DNA from: Glycocaulis abyssi
Lineage (GTDB): Bacteria; Pseudomonadota; Alphaproteobacteria; Caulobacterales; Maricaulaceae
Direction: 5' to 3'
Assembly: GCF_041429775.1 (NCBI RefSeq)
Contig: NZ_CP163421.1
Coordinates: 2,319,001 to 2,383,000, forward strand
Length of the DNA stretch: 64,000 nucleotides
Part shown: positions 9,016 to 20,057 of the stretch, one piece after another
Layout of the letters: every line of letters begins with the position of its first letter
How positions within the stretch are numbered: the stretch's first letter is position 1
Position numbers and translations under genes: made by a program
Notes under the pieces: generated by a model
Told to the model about the DNA's origin: nothing
What the model saw: only the letters and a program-made list of their open reading frames with translations
Database searches by the model: none

Positions 9016-9696
9016 CTACCCCAGATGCTTTTCAAGGAAGGCCATGGTGCGGTTATTGGCCATTTCGGCGTCTTCGCGATGGAAATGGGCGCCGCCAACA
9101 CGCGCAAAGGCGTGGTCGCGCTCAGGATAGAGATGCATTTCCACCTTCGGGTTGGCTTTCAGCCCGTCCAGAATCATTTTCTGGGCCTCTGGCGGCACGA
9201 ACTGGTCCTTGCCGGCGATATGCAGCAATAGCGGTTTGGTGATCTTCCCGCCCTCGCCGATGCGGTCCTGAATGCCGACCCCGTAATAGCCCACGCTCGC
9301 GTCGCAGTCCGTGCGGCACGCCGTGAGATAGGCCAGCAGCCCGCCCAGGCAGTAGCCGACAGCGCCAACCTTGGCGGCGCCTTCGCCGTGCGCATGTGCG
9401 ATCGTGGCGGCAATGTCTTCGATCCCCTTGTCGGGATCAAATTTACCAAACAGATCGAAGGCCTGCTTCCATTCGGCGTCGGTCTTGTCTGTGAGCTCGA
9501 TGCCCGGCTCGATCCGCCAGAACAGGTCCGGGCAGATGGCGCGGTAGCCGCTGGCGGCCAGATCATCACAGATATCGCGCATCACCTGATTGATGCCGAA
9601 AATCTCCTGGATGACGATGATGGCCGGGCCCCTCCCGCGCGCGTAAGCGGAAAAGCTGCCGTCGGCGGTCTTGATGGTGAGCGTTTCGGCGGACAT
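9016..9696 (-). CDS. dienelactone hydrolase family protein
   Basis: Alpha/beta hydrolase of the DLH family with 226 residues. The cysteine nucleophile elbow is GYCLGG, the conserved Glu lies in VIQEIFGI (near residue 31), the Asp is in IAGKDQFVPP and the His is in PERDHAF, giving a Cys-Asp-His triad. It is cytoplasmic, with no signal peptide. In aromatic degradation DLH opens dienelactones, but no pathway partners are here, so the true substrate is unknown. Upstream 9697-9779 separates it from the divergent DUF6489 gene. Confidence 0.9.
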   Translation of the reverse strand: MSAETLTIKTADGSFSAYARGRGPAIIVIQEIFGINQVMRDICDDLAASGYRAICPDLFWRIEPGIELTDKTDAEWKQAFDLFGKFDPDKGIEDIAATIAHAHGEGAAKVGAVGYCLGGLLAYLTACRTDCDASVGYYGVGIQDRIGEGGKITKPLLLHIAGKDQFVPPEAQKMILDGLKANPKVEMHLYPERDHAFARVGGAHFHREDAEMANNRTMAFLEKHLG

Positions 9697-9779
9697 GACG
9701 TCTCCTTTGGCATCTGGCGCGGCGCGGCTTATGGTCGGCGGACCAAGCGCGACCCCTTTAGAACCAAGACGAGGCAGGC

Positions 9780-10019
9780 ATGAAGGTCAATATCGAAATC
9801 GACTGCACCCCGGCCGAGGCACGCGCCTTTTTCGGCCTGCCGGACGTGACCCCGCTCAACGAGCAGCTGGTCGGCGAAATGAGCAAGCGCATGAGCGCCA
9901 ATATGGATGCGCTGGAGCCGGACGCCCTGATGCGAAACTGGATGAGCATGGGCGGCGAATGGCAAAAACAGTTCATGTCGCTGATGAACCAGGCGGCCGG
10001 CGGAAAGTCCGGAAGCTAG
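9780..10019 (+). CDS. DUF6489 family protein
   Basis: A 79-residue protein with the family's opening KVNIEIDCTPAEARAFFGLPDV, a helical middle and a hydrophilic end. The segment ALMRNWMSMGGEWQKQFMSLMNQ looks amphipathic, somewhat phasin-like. The function is not established. It ends ten bases before mnmE, so it is probably co-transcribed with the mnmE-mnmG-rsmG-parAB run. Confidence 0.82.
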   Translation: MKVNIEIDCTPAEARAFFGLPDVTPLNEQLVGEMSKRMSANMDALEPDALMRNWMSMGGEWQKQFMSLMNQAAGGKSGS

Positions 10020-10029
10020 ACGCCCAGAG

Positions 10030-11355
10030 ATGACCGATACGATTTTTGCTCTGGCCAGCGGCGCAGGCCGCGCAGGCGTTGCTGTGGTGCGGGCCTCGGG
10101 TCCGGATGCAGCGCCTGCCCTTGCTGCGCTGGCAGGCGCCCTGCCCGAACCGCGCCGGGCTGTTCTGAGACCCTTGAAAGCCCGCGATGGCACAGTGATC
10201 GACCGCGCCTTGCTCATCTGGTTTCCCGCGCCGGCGAGCTTTACCGGCGAGGATGTTGCCGAGTTTCATGTTCATGGCGGCCCGGCCGTTATCGAGGCGC
10301 TCTCTGCGGCACTGATGGCCGAAGGCCTGCGCCCGGCAGAGCCGGGCGAGTTTTCACGGCGCGCCTTTGCCCATGGCCGGATGGATCTGACCGAGGCTGA
10401 AGGCCTCGCCGATCTGATTGACGCGGAAACTGAAGCGCAGCGCCTGCAGGCACTCGCGCAGATGGACGGGGCGCTTGGCTCGCTTTACGGCGAGTGGCGC
10501 GAAGCCCTGATCGATACGCTGGCGGCCATTGAGGGCGAGATCGATTTTCCCGACGAGGATGATGTACCCGAGGGCCTGTCTGAGCGCGCTGGTCCGCCCT
10601 TGCGGGCGCTGTGCACCGGCATGCGGGCGCACCTCGCCGACAATCATCGTGGCGAGAGGGTGCGGGACGGGTTCGCAATTGCGGTCATCGGCGCGCCAAA
10701 TGCCGGAAAGTCCAGCTTTATCAACTATATGGCGCGGCGCGATGCCGCCATTGTCAGCGATATTCCCGGCACCACGCGTGATGTCGTGGAAGTGCGCCTG
10801 ATCCGGGCCGGTTTTGTCGTCTATATGGCCGATACAGCCGGTTTGCGCGAAGCGTCCGATGTGATCGAAGCCGAAGGCGTGCGCCGGGCGCTTGCCCGCG
10901 CCGAAAGCGCCGATATGCGCTGCCTGATGATCGACGTTTCACGTGAAACGCCGGACGCGGACCGCTTCGCCATGCTGCGTCCGGGCGATGTGGTCCTGCT
11001 GAACAAGACCGATCTCGCCAGTGTTGATGCGCCCGTACCAGAGGGCGTTACCGCCTTTGCGGTGTCAGTAAAGAACGGATCCGGTCTGGATGCTTTCAAT
11101 ACCTGGCTGGATGGCGAGCTGGTGGCGAGGCTGGGCGGGGCCGAGGCAGCGCCCTTGTCGCGCGCGCGCCACCGCCAGCTGGTCGAGCGGGCACTAGGCT
11201 CGTTGGAAGAGGCGCTGTCGCTTTTGTCCTCAAGGCCGGAGCTGGCGGGCGCGGAAGTGAACCGGGCGATCCGGGCGCTGGGAGAGTTGACCGGCGCGGT
11301 TGATATCGAGGATGTGCTCGACCGGGTGTTCAGCCAGTTCTGCATCGGCAAATAG
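10030..11355 (+). CDS. mnmE: tRNA-5-carboxymethylaminomethyluridine synthesis GTPase MnmE
   Basis: With MnmG it modifies the wobble uridine (position 34) of certain tRNAs. The 441-residue protein has an N-terminal tetrahydrofolate-binding domain (residues 1-118), a helical region, an embedded G domain (G1 GAPNAGKSS near 221, G3 DTAG, G4 NKTD) and the C-terminal CIGK cysteine motif. The start lies close behind the DUF6489 gene. The coding sequence contains a parS palindrome at 10935-10950, read as DVSRET in the protein. Confidence 0.97.
   Translation: MTDTIFALASGAGRAGVAVVRASGPDAAPALAALAGALPEPRRAVLRPLKARDGTVIDRALLIWFPAPASFTGEDVAEFHVHGGPAVIEALSAALMAEGLRPAEPGEFSRRAFAHGRMDLTEAEGLADLIDAETEAQRLQALAQMDGALGSLYGEWREALIDTLAAIEGEIDFPDEDDVPEGLSERAGPPLRALCTGMRAHLADNHRGERVRDGFAIAVIGAPNAGKSSFINYMARRDAAIVSDIPGTTRDVVEVRLIRAGFVVYMADTAGLREASDVIEAEGVRRALARAESADMRCLMIDVSRETPDADRFAMLRPGDVVLLNKTDLASVDAPVPEGVTAFAVSVKNGSGLDAFNTWLDGELVARLGGAEAAPLSRARHRQLVERALGSLEEALSLLSSRPELAGAEVNRAIRALGELTGAVDIEDVLDRVFSQFCIGK
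10935..10950. promoter_or_regulatory. parS site 1 (within mnmE)
   Basis: CGTTTCACGTGAAACG is a perfect palindrome with the ParB core GTTTCACGTGAAAC; only the outermost base pair differs from the other two sites. Confidence 0.9.
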
Positions 11356-11431
11356 GCCGCGAACTCGACTTGGGCGCGCCGATCATGTAAGCACGCGCTC
11401 CCCGGCAGGCTGGGCCGGACACAAGAAAGCC

Positions 11432-13329
<1,898 letters not shown>

Positions 13330-13330
<1 letters not shown>

Positions 13331-13983
13331 TGAATCACGAACGGACGTACGGCGCGGAAAGCTTCTTGGCAGACACGGGTGTTTCACGTGAAACACTGGA
13401 GCGCTTCATCGCGTGGCGGCGCCTGCTGGCCGAATGGTCGGCGCACACCAATCTGGTTGGCCGCGCGACGCTGGATGATTTCTGGTTCCGGCATGCGCTG
13501 GACAGCTGGCAGCTGCTTGATCTGGCCCCGCCGGGCGCAAACCGTTGGGCCGATATCGGGGCTGGCGCCGGCTTTCCGGGGCTCGCCATCGCGTTTGGTC
13601 TCGCAGACCGGGCGGTGCCGAATGCCAGGGTGACGCTCATTGAGTCCGTCGGGAAAAAGGCGGCCTTCCTGCGCGCGGTGCTGGCGGAGACGGAGCTGAC
13701 ATCACAGGCCGAGGTGCTGGCAGAGCGTGTCGAGGCACTGAATAGCCTGCCGCCCTTTGACGTGGTGACGGCCCGCGCGGTCGCGCCTTTGGAGAAATTG
13801 CTGGGCCTTATGGCACCATTTGTGGAAAACGGCGCAATTGCGCTGATTCCCAAGGGTGCGCGCCATGCAGAGGAATTGACCGCGGCGCGTAAAAGCTGGA
13901 ACTTCGAGGCGAGCCTTCATCCAAGCCGTACCAGCGATGAAGCCGCCATCATCCGCATTGAAAGGCTGACCCGTGTCCGTTGA
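13330..13983 (+). CDS. rsmG: 16S rRNA (guanine527-N7)-methyltransferase RsmG
   Basis: SAM-dependent methyltransferase acting on G527 of 16S rRNA. The 217-residue protein starts at the ATG that overlaps the mnmG stop. The SAM-binding signature is DIGAGAGFPGLAIA (near residue 76), followed by VTLIESVGKKAAFLR and the active-site region VVTARAVAPLEKLL. Residues near 18-22 (VSRET) are encoded by a parS palindrome. It overlaps parA by 11 bases. Confidence 0.96.
13380..13395. promoter_or_regulatory. parS site 3 (within rsmG)
   Basis: TGTTTCACGTGAAACA, identical to site 2. It is about 590 bases upstream of parA. Confidence 0.93.
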
Positions 13984-14824
13984 TCCCCGTTCCGATACAG
14001 CGCCGCGCGCTGGTGCGCCCAAAGTCATCGCCATCGCCAACCAGAAGGGCGGTGTCGGCAAGACGACGACGGCGATCAATCTGGCAACCGCCCTGGCGGC
14101 CATCGGCAAGCGGGTCATCGTTCTCGATCTCGATCCGCAGGGCAATGCGTCCACGGGCTTGGGCGTGCCGCGCACCGAGCGCAAGGCCACCAGCTATGAT
14201 GTGCTGGTCAATGAGCGCCCGATCGAGGAAGCGCTCGTGGATACGGCCGTGCCGGGGCTTGGCATAATCCCTTCTGATGTCGATTTGTCGGGCGCAGAGC
14301 TGGAATTGTCCGCCGCGCCACGCCGCTCCTACCGGCTGCGCCATGCGGTCGACAAGTTCCGCCGCTTTCTCGCCGCCCGCGCAACCCATTGCGATTACAT
14401 CCTGATTGACTGCCCGCCCTCGCTAAACCTGCTCACGGTCAATGCGATGACGGCGGCCGATTCCGTACTGGTTCCGCTGCAGTGCGAGTTCTTCGCGCTG
14501 GAGGGCCTCAGCCAGCTGATGCGAACGGTCGATCTGGTACGCGGCAATCTCAACAAGAATCTGGAGATTCAAGGGGTTGTGCTAACCATGTATGACCGCC
14601 GGAACAATCTGTCGTCTCAGGTCGCCGCCGATGTGCGCGCGCATTTCGGTGACCGGGTCTATGAGACGGTGATACCGCGCAATGTGCGTGTCTCCGAGGC
14701 GCCCTCCTTTGGCAAGCCAGTCCTGCTCTATGATCTCGCCTGCCCCGGATCACAGGCTTATGTCCGCCTCGCGCGTGAGCTGGTCCGTCAGGAGCGCAGG
14801 CCCGCTGAGGCGGTGCCGGCATGA
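13973..14824 (+). CDS. parA: chromosome partitioning ATPase ParA
   Basis: Walker-type ATPase that moves ParB-parS complexes. The 283-residue protein has the deviant Walker A KGGVGKTTT (near residue 25), Walker A' LDLDPQGNAS and Walker B YILIDCPPSLNLL. The start is GTG at 13973, inside the end of rsmG, with AAAGG about eight bases upstream. The stop overlaps the parB ATG by 4 bases. Close parS sites make this the chromosomal system, not a plasmid copy. Confidence 0.97.
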   Translation: MSVDPRSDTAPRAGAPKVIAIANQKGGVGKTTTAINLATALAAIGKRVIVLDLDPQGNASTGLGVPRTERKATSYDVLVNERPIEEALVDTAVPGLGIIPSDVDLSGAELELSAAPRRSYRLRHAVDKFRRFLAARATHCDYILIDCPPSLNLLTVNAMTAADSVLVPLQCEFFALEGLSQLMRTVDLVRGNLNKNLEIQGVVLTMYDRRNNLSSQVAADVRAHFGDRVYETVIPRNVRVSEAPSFGKPVLLYDLACPGSQAYVRLARELVRQERRPAEAVPA

Positions 14825-15726
14825 GCGCGCAAGAACGCCCGCGCGGCCTCGGCCGCGGCCTTTCCGCCCTTCTTGGCGAGGGCGAAGACGCTGACAATAT
14901 GCGCGGCGGCGACGCTGCGTCCGGTCAGTCTTCAGGCGCAGGGCCGAAGGCATTGCCGCTCGATATGATCGAGCCGAACCCGGACCAGCCGCGCAAACGC
15001 TTTTCCGAAGACGAGCTCGCCGCTCTAGCGGCCTCTATTGCCGAGCGCGGCGTGCTGCAGCCCATTCTGGTGCGTCCGGCTCCGGGTAAGACCGGGCACT
15101 ACCAGATCGTGGCGGGCGAACGGCGCTGGCGCGCAGCCCAGCGCGCCCGGCTGCACGAGATTCCGGCCGTTATCCGCGAGTTTACCGACCGTGAAACGCT
15201 GGAAATCGCCATTGTCGAGAACGTCCAGCGCCAGGATCTTAATGCGGTGGAGGAAGCGCGCGGTTATCGCCAGCTGATCGAGGCATTCGGTCATACCCAG
15301 GAAGATGTGGCGCGGGCTGTTGGCAAGTCACGCGCCCACATCGCCAACACGCTGCGTCTTCTGGCCCTGCCCGCACCCGTTCTCGATCATCTCGAAGCTG
15401 GGCGTCTGTCGGCAGGCCACGCGCGTGCCATTGCCACGGCTGGCGATCCTTCGGCGCTGGCAGAAAAAATCATTGCCGATGGCCTGTCGGTGAGGGCTGC
15501 GGAGGCTCTGGCCCGCAAAGAGCAGGCCCCGGAGCGCAAGGCGCGCGGCGGCGGTCTGGAAAAAGCGCAAAAAGATGCTGATACGCGCTCGCTGGAAGCC
15601 GATCTCGCCGAGCGTCTGGGTCTCGATGTGGAAATTATCCATCGCGGCGAAGCAGGCGAGATACGCGTGCGCTATTCCACGCTGGAACAGCTCGACGATC
15701 TGTGCCGGCGCCTGTCCTCGCGCTAG
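14821..15726 (+). CDS. parB: chromosome partitioning protein ParB
   Basis: parS-binding CTPase clamp of 301 residues. It opens with RGLGRGLSALLG, typical of the ParA-contacting N-terminus. The CTP-binding region contains ENPDQPR-like EPNPDQPRKRF, GVLQPILVRP and GERRWRAAQ. The helix-turn-helix is near residues 150-175 (TQEDVARAVGKSRAHIANTLRLL), followed by a C-terminal dimerisation domain. It overlaps parA by 4 bases. Its stop and the holA stop overlap on opposite strands. Confidence 0.97.
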   Translation: MSAQERPRGLGRGLSALLGEGEDADNMRGGDAASGQSSGAGPKALPLDMIEPNPDQPRKRFSEDELAALAASIAERGVLQPILVRPAPGKTGHYQIVAGERRWRAAQRARLHEIPAVIREFTDRETLEIAIVENVQRQDLNAVEEARGYRQLIEAFGHTQEDVARAVGKSRAHIANTLRLLALPAPVLDHLEAGRLSAGHARAIATAGDPSALAEKIIADGLSVRAAEALARKEQAPERKARGGGLEKAQKDADTRSLEADLAERLGLDVEIIHRGEAGEIRVRYSTLEQLDDLCRRLSSR

Positions 15727-16757
15727 CGGGCCCGGGCCGGAGAGGCTGCCCGCGCCAGACGCAGCAGGGTTTCGCCCGCCAGCGCCTCGGCCGGTGAGCC
15801 AGAGCGCTTGATCGCGCGCTCGGTTTCAAACGCGATTTCGCGCGCGCGCGCAATGCGCGCACGGCTCCAGGCCCGGGCAGCCGCCTGAAAGCGCTGCGCA
15901 GGCGGGCCAAAACGCGGCGCGCCGGACCGGGCGAGGGCGCCCTGATCGCCGCCCAGCTGATGGTAGCGCTCTATCTGGTCAATCTTGCGCTGCAGGGCGC
16001 GCACGATGGCGACCGGACTGGTGCCCGATTCCAGCGCGCGGCGGTATTGCAGGTCCGCTTCCTGGATTTCCCCGCACAAGGCAGCGTCTATCACCTTGTC
16101 CAGAGCCGCGTCAGCGCTTTCAGTGGAGATCGCCGCAATATCTTCCAGCGTGATCTCGCCTCCATCGAAGCCTTTGTAAAGTATCAGCTTTTCTATCTCT
16201 GAGCGCGCCAGCTCCCGGTCGCCTTCCAGAATCCCGGCCAGCGTGTGACGGGCATCGGCGGCCAGCGCCAATCCGGCAGTTTTGAAGCTTTCTTCCGCGA
16301 TGGCGATGAGATCGCGGGCATTATCCTCATAGCAGGCAATGGCGGCGGACTTTTTGCCGTCTTCAGCAGCTTTGCGCAGCTTTGACGCCTTGGTGAGGTT
16401 ACCGGCCTCGACGACCAGGCGTCCTTCGGCCGGCATTTCACCGGCTTCGAACTCGCTGATCCAGCGGGCTACTGGCGCGCTATCGCCTGACAGGCGCACC
16501 CGCACCAGGCGCTCGCCGCCCATGAGCGACATGGCCGCCATGGCATCGGCCAGCGCCGCCGCGTCGGCCTTGATGTCCTCATCGGTGAAGCGGGTGACAT
16601 TGAAGGGATCGTCAGGATCACCGGCAATCGAGCGCGACAGGGCCTGTGCGCGCTCCCTGACCAGTCCGGAATCCGGTCCGAAGATCACAAAGACACGCAA
16701 ATCAGGCGGCGGGGATTTGAGAAGCCGGTCAACAGATCCGCCCGACGGCTTCACCAC
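15723..16757 (-). CDS. holA: DNA polymerase III delta subunit
   Basis: Clamp-loader subunit that opens the beta clamp. The 344-residue length and the pattern (RVFVIFGPDSGLVRERAQ at the N-terminus, middle AAA-like fold, collar domain with ALQRKIDQIERYHQLGG) fit HolA. Its 5' end overlaps the lptE 3' end by 7 bases. It is convergent with parB. The lptE-holA-parB-parA adjacency is common in alphaproteobacteria. Confidence 0.93.
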   Translation of the reverse strand: MVKPSGGSVDRLLKSPPPDLRVFVIFGPDSGLVRERAQALSRSIAGDPDDPFNVTRFTDEDIKADAAALADAMAAMSLMGGERLVRVRLSGDSAPVARWISEFEAGEMPAEGRLVVEAGNLTKASKLRKAAEDGKKSAAIACYEDNARDLIAIAEESFKTAGLALAADARHTLAGILEGDRELARSEIEKLILYKGFDGGEITLEDIAAISTESADAALDKVIDAALCGEIQEADLQYRRALESGTSPVAIVRALQRKIDQIERYHQLGGDQGALARSGAPRFGPPAQRFQAAARAWSRARIARAREIAFETERAIKRSGSPAEALAGETLLRLARAASPARAR

Positions 16758-17311
16758 GGCCCGTCACCCTCATAAGGCTCTTCCAGCGGATCATAAGCGG
16801 CCGGAGCAGGGTCGGGCCGGGTGCGGGCCTGTGCGCGCTGGCGCAGGTTTGCCAGAATATCGCGGACAACCGCGTCAGCGACCATCTCGGCCGCGCGCCG
16901 CTCGGCATTGCTCCGCGCCGCTACGAGCGCATAGGGCTCACGCGGCGTCTCAAAGACCACGCGTTCGGTAATGCGGCCTCTGGCCGGGTTTCTGCCTGAA
17001 AGCTGGTAGCTGGCACGGATATTCAGTGCGACGCGCGTTGCCTGTCCGTCGGCGGAGACGCCGAGGCGCTGCTGACGCGTTCTAAGTGTTACCGAAAGCG
17101 TGCCGGCATCGCCCTGCGAGACGCCAACGCGTTCAAGAAGGGCGGTTTCGGTGAGATAGGACAGTCTTTCATCACCGGAAACGCTGACCGTCACATTGGC
17201 AAGGGTCTCGGCGCTCTGACCCCCATAGAGCGGTTGAAAGCCGCAGGCCGCCAGCACGACAAACGCCGCGGCGGCAATCAGATTGCGGGCTGAAACCGGC
17301 ACTGCGCGCAT
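16751..17311 (-). CDS. lptE: LPS assembly lipoprotein LptE
   Basis: Outer-membrane lipoprotein that plugs LptD during lipopolysaccharide export. The 186-residue protein has a signal peptide with lipobox LAAC (Cys near residue 23) followed by the family start GFQPLYGG. The rest is alternating beta strands. The C-terminus is acidic and proline-rich. It lies 32 bases downstream of the DUF3576 lipoprotein gene, without leuS in between. Confidence 0.9.
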   Translation of the reverse strand: MRAVPVSARNLIAAAAFVVLAACGFQPLYGGQSAETLANVTVSVSGDERLSYLTETALLERVGVSQGDAGTLSVTLRTRQQRLGVSADGQATRVALNIRASYQLSGRNPARGRITERVVFETPREPYALVAARSNAERRAAEMVADAVVRDILANLRQRAQARTRPDPAPAAYDPLEEPYEGDGPW

Positions 17312-17343
17312 TGCGTTCGGGGCCTCGTGCCTTGCTCGTCCGG

Positions 17344-17829
17344 TCAGGAACCGGGAAGCTGGGAAATCCGCATCTGGCGCGCCCGCGTCAGGATGGCGTT
17401 TTCCACCTGGACGCGCGTGCCCTGATCCACGGCCACATCGGTCCAGTCCCCGGTATCGGGATTGCGGGCCTGACGGAAGATCTGGACACTCAGCGCATCG
17501 GCGCGCAGCCGGCTGTCAAGCACATAGACCGTTGCCTTGAAACGCTCTTCGGGAGCTTCAGGATTGGCATACCAGTCGGTGATGATGACACCGCCGAAAG
17601 GATCAATCTGGTCAAGCGGCATGAAGGAGAGCGTGTCCAGCGAGGCGCGCCACAGAAACGTGTTGACGCCAATGCCCGCATCGGGCGCTGTCGCGCGCGG
17701 TCCGCTGCCGAGCAGGCCGCCGAAAAGTCCGCGATTCTCGCGTTCGGTGCTCGACCGCGATGCGCAGCCGGCCACCATGCTGGCTACGGCGACAACACTC
17801 AGAACCGTTACAAGCGGCCGTGAGAGCAT
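17344..17829 (-). CDS. DUF3576 family lipoprotein
   Basis: A 161-residue protein with a signal peptide and lipobox VAGC (Cys near residue 22). The DUF3576 core includes IGVNTFLWRASLDTLSFMPL and DPFGGVIITDWY. I chose ATG 17829 because GGAGG lies eight bases upstream; a longer GTG start at 17859 lacks such a site. The function is unknown. Its position next to lptE suggests an envelope role (inference). Confidence 0.88.
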   Translation of the reverse strand: MLSRPLVTVLSVVAVASMVAGCASRSSTERENRGLFGGLLGSGPRATAPDAGIGVNTFLWRASLDTLSFMPLDQIDPFGGVIITDWYANPEAPEERFKATVYVLDSRLRADALSVQIFRQARNPDTGDWTDVAVDQGTRVQVENAILTRARQMRISQLPGS

Positions 17830-18147
17830 GGGGCAAACCTCCAGGGAAATGGATAACACTGATTAAGAGCGTATTTCGATAGCCGCCACAAAAGACCAGA
17901 GCGGACACAAGCGCAACCCGTCTCCTGCTTCTATAGCATGCGCCCGCGCCCTGGCCAGAGCGATGATCTGACAGGTCCGGAGCCGCCAGCGCCGCGCCGG
18001 ACCGTTGCACTCTTGTGACACTTCGCCCCGCAAGCCCGCCGGGTGTGATCCCGGCAGCTTGACCGCCGGGATCGCCCTGCCGCATCGTCATCTCGCGCGT
18101 CCGGGGGAAAGCGGGGGCGCCCACGGCGAGGCCGCGAGAGAAGGACC
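17830..18147. promoter_or_regulatory. 318-base divergent intergenic region
   Basis: Lies between the divergent DUF3576 and beta-barrel genes and must hold both promoters. The only structure I see is a 9-bp inverted repeat, GATCCCGGC (18047-18055) against 18065-18073, about 75 bases before the plus-strand start. It could be an operator or a leader hairpin. Confidence 0.4.
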
Positions 18148-19386
18148 ATGATGACAGCGCTTCGCGCTCAGCTTCGGGCCTTCACAATTCTCGCGGCCGC
18201 GCCTGTTCTTGCCCTTGCTGCGTATTGCACGCCAGCGCAGGCGCAAGAGACCCCCTTCCAGCTCGATACAGATTTTCAGCTGAGCGCCGACATCGTGCTT
18301 GCGCCGGGCGCGAGCAGCGCTGCCCGTTCGGGCCCTTATGGCGAGATACGGCTCGATTTGACCGCTGAGCGCGTACTGGAGAATACAAACAGGATCGGCT
18401 TTGCCGGCGGCCTGGTGGCGCGCCGCGATTCCGGGCGGGCAGGGCTGGCCCAGAGCATCGGCAATTGTCCGCCGGGCGCGGCTGACTGCTTTGATGCAGG
18501 CGGTCTGGTGCCGGTGGGCGCCTTTACCGGATTTGCCGCAGGCCCCGGGATTGCGGGCGATGATCCCGCCTTTGCGGTGGAAACCGCCTTTGTCTACTGG
18601 CGTGGCGGGCTGGCAGAAGTGCGCGCCGGCTACGGGCCGGGCGCAGCCGCGCTGGAAAGCGATCCCCTGCCGGGCGCGTTCTGGCTGATGCGGGCCGATG
18701 CCACCCGGGCTGACCCGGCAGGGCGCAATTTCGCGTCAGTGGCCAATACGATGTCGGGCCATGCCCCCAAACTTCTGGTGCGCAGCGTGCGTCTGGCAGG
18801 TTTCCGCGCGGCGGCCTCCTTCACGCCGGACGGCGATGTGTGCGGTGCCAGCTATTGCCGCCCATCATCCCGGCCGGGGCTTATCGCGGCGGCCAGCGTG
18901 CGTGACATAGCCGAGCTGGGTGTGTCCTTCGACCATCGTTTTGCCGCCAGCGGCGTGCGCTGGACAGCCGGTATGGGGCTGTCGCACGGGCGCGCGGCCG
19001 GTAATGCCAGCGCCTTTTTCGACGATCCCTGGGCCGTTTCGGCCCGCCTGATCCGCAGTCAGGGCGCGTGGAAGGCGGGGCTCGGCGCGCTTTTAAGCAA
19101 TGATGGCGTTTCCGGTGCCCGCTACAGCGCCCAAGCGGCCAGCCTTGCCTATGAACGCGGCGACTGGCTGTTCTCCTTGGAGGCGTCGCGCGCGCGCTCC
19201 AGCCTTGTCCATGCGCATAGTGACAGCGTGCTTGCGGGTGCATCACGCTATTTCGAGTCCGGGTTCATTCTGGGCGTGGGCCTTGCCCATAGCCGCGCGG
19301 GGGAAGCTGACTTGTCCGGGCCTGAGCGGACGACGCAGACGGGCGGGACCACGCGCCTCTTCCTCGAAGCAGGGTTGCGCTTTTGA
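18148..19386 (+). CDS. predicted outer-membrane beta-barrel (porin-like) protein
   Basis: A 412-residue secreted protein. The signal peptide ends at about PAQAQ (residue 31). The mature part is rich in alternating Gly/aromatic strands and ends in phenylalanine (FLEAGLRF), the usual signal for outer-membrane barrel insertion. One Cys pair (NCPPGAADCF) and a second (VCGASYC) lie in probable loops. The architecture resembles general porins, but I cannot name a family. AGAAGGA precedes the start. Confidence 0.75.
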   Translation: MMTALRAQLRAFTILAAAPVLALAAYCTPAQAQETPFQLDTDFQLSADIVLAPGASSAARSGPYGEIRLDLTAERVLENTNRIGFAGGLVARRDSGRAGLAQSIGNCPPGAADCFDAGGLVPVGAFTGFAAGPGIAGDDPAFAVETAFVYWRGGLAEVRAGYGPGAAALESDPLPGAFWLMRADATRADPAGRNFASVANTMSGHAPKLLVRSVRLAGFRAAASFTPDGDVCGASYCRPSSRPGLIAAASVRDIAELGVSFDHRFAASGVRWTAGMGLSHGRAAGNASAFFDDPWAVSARLIRSQGAWKAGLGALLSNDGVSGARYSAQAASLAYERGDWLFSLEASRARSSLVHAHSDSVLAGASRYFESGFILGVGLAHSRAGEADLSGPERTTQTGGTTRLFLEAGLRF

Positions 19387-19481
19387 CACGCTTCGCGCCG
19401 ATTCGCATCACAACTCCGGCAACCCTGTTGGGTTTGCAGCGTTACTGGCGTATATCAAATCCTGTGATTGCGGAGAAAACC

Positions 19482-20048
19482 ATGCGTTTGCGCGTGACAG
19501 TCCTGTCGGCCTTGCCGGTCGTGATGGCCCTTGCCATCGCGCCGACTGCGCTGGCGCAGGATTCCGGCATGCGCGACGGGTTCAATCTTCGCGGCACCGC
19601 CTTCTCCGATCTCACCTCGCTTGAGCGCCTGCAGGATCTGGCCGAACAGGCAGAAGCCGATCAGGCGCTGTCGGCGCGTGAAGATGCGGCGCGGCGTGAC
19701 GCTGCCCTTCTGTCCGTGCCGGACCAGCCTACGGGTTCTGCAACCGCCTGGCAGCAACGCTTCACCATGGCACCGGCAGGCACGATGGCTTCGGTCTGGG
19801 GTGAGCAGGCAGAGCAGTTCCGCTTTTCTGCCGGTGAGCGCTGGGGCATTTCGCTGGGTATCTCCCAGCGCATGCGTGGCCCGGCATTCGAGCTGCAGGA
19901 TGTGAGCGCAGGCGCGTTCTATTCACTGACCGACCGGGTGCGTATTGGCGGTGAATTCCGCTTCACCTCCCCGGAAGAAGATGTGTTTGGTGAAGAGCCG
20001 GAACGCCGCACGCCGCAACTGCGGTTTGAATCGGCTTTCCGTTTCTAG
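19482..20048 (+). CDS. secreted/periplasmic protein, possibly NtrZ-like
   Basis: A 188-residue protein from ATG 19482 (GGAG upstream) with a clear signal peptide ending at ALAQ. A charged helical segment (LERLQDLAEQAEADQALSAR) is followed by a short beta-rich end (SAGERWGISLGISQR, DVSAGAFYSLTDRVRIGGEFRF) finishing in Phe. The beta-rich end recalls the NtrZ-family periplasmic regulators of Caulobacterales, which restrain the NtrY kinase. That assignment is from memory and tentative. A small outer-membrane protein is the alternative. Confidence 0.6.
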   Translation: MRLRVTVLSALPVVMALAIAPTALAQDSGMRDGFNLRGTAFSDLTSLERLQDLAEQAEADQALSAREDAARRDAALLSVPDQPTGSATAWQQRFTMAPAGTMASVWGEQAEQFRFSAGERWGISLGISQRMRGPAFELQDVSAGAFYSLTDRVRIGGEFRFTSPEEDVFGEEPERRTPQLRFESAFRF

Positions 20049-20057
20049 GCCCTAACC

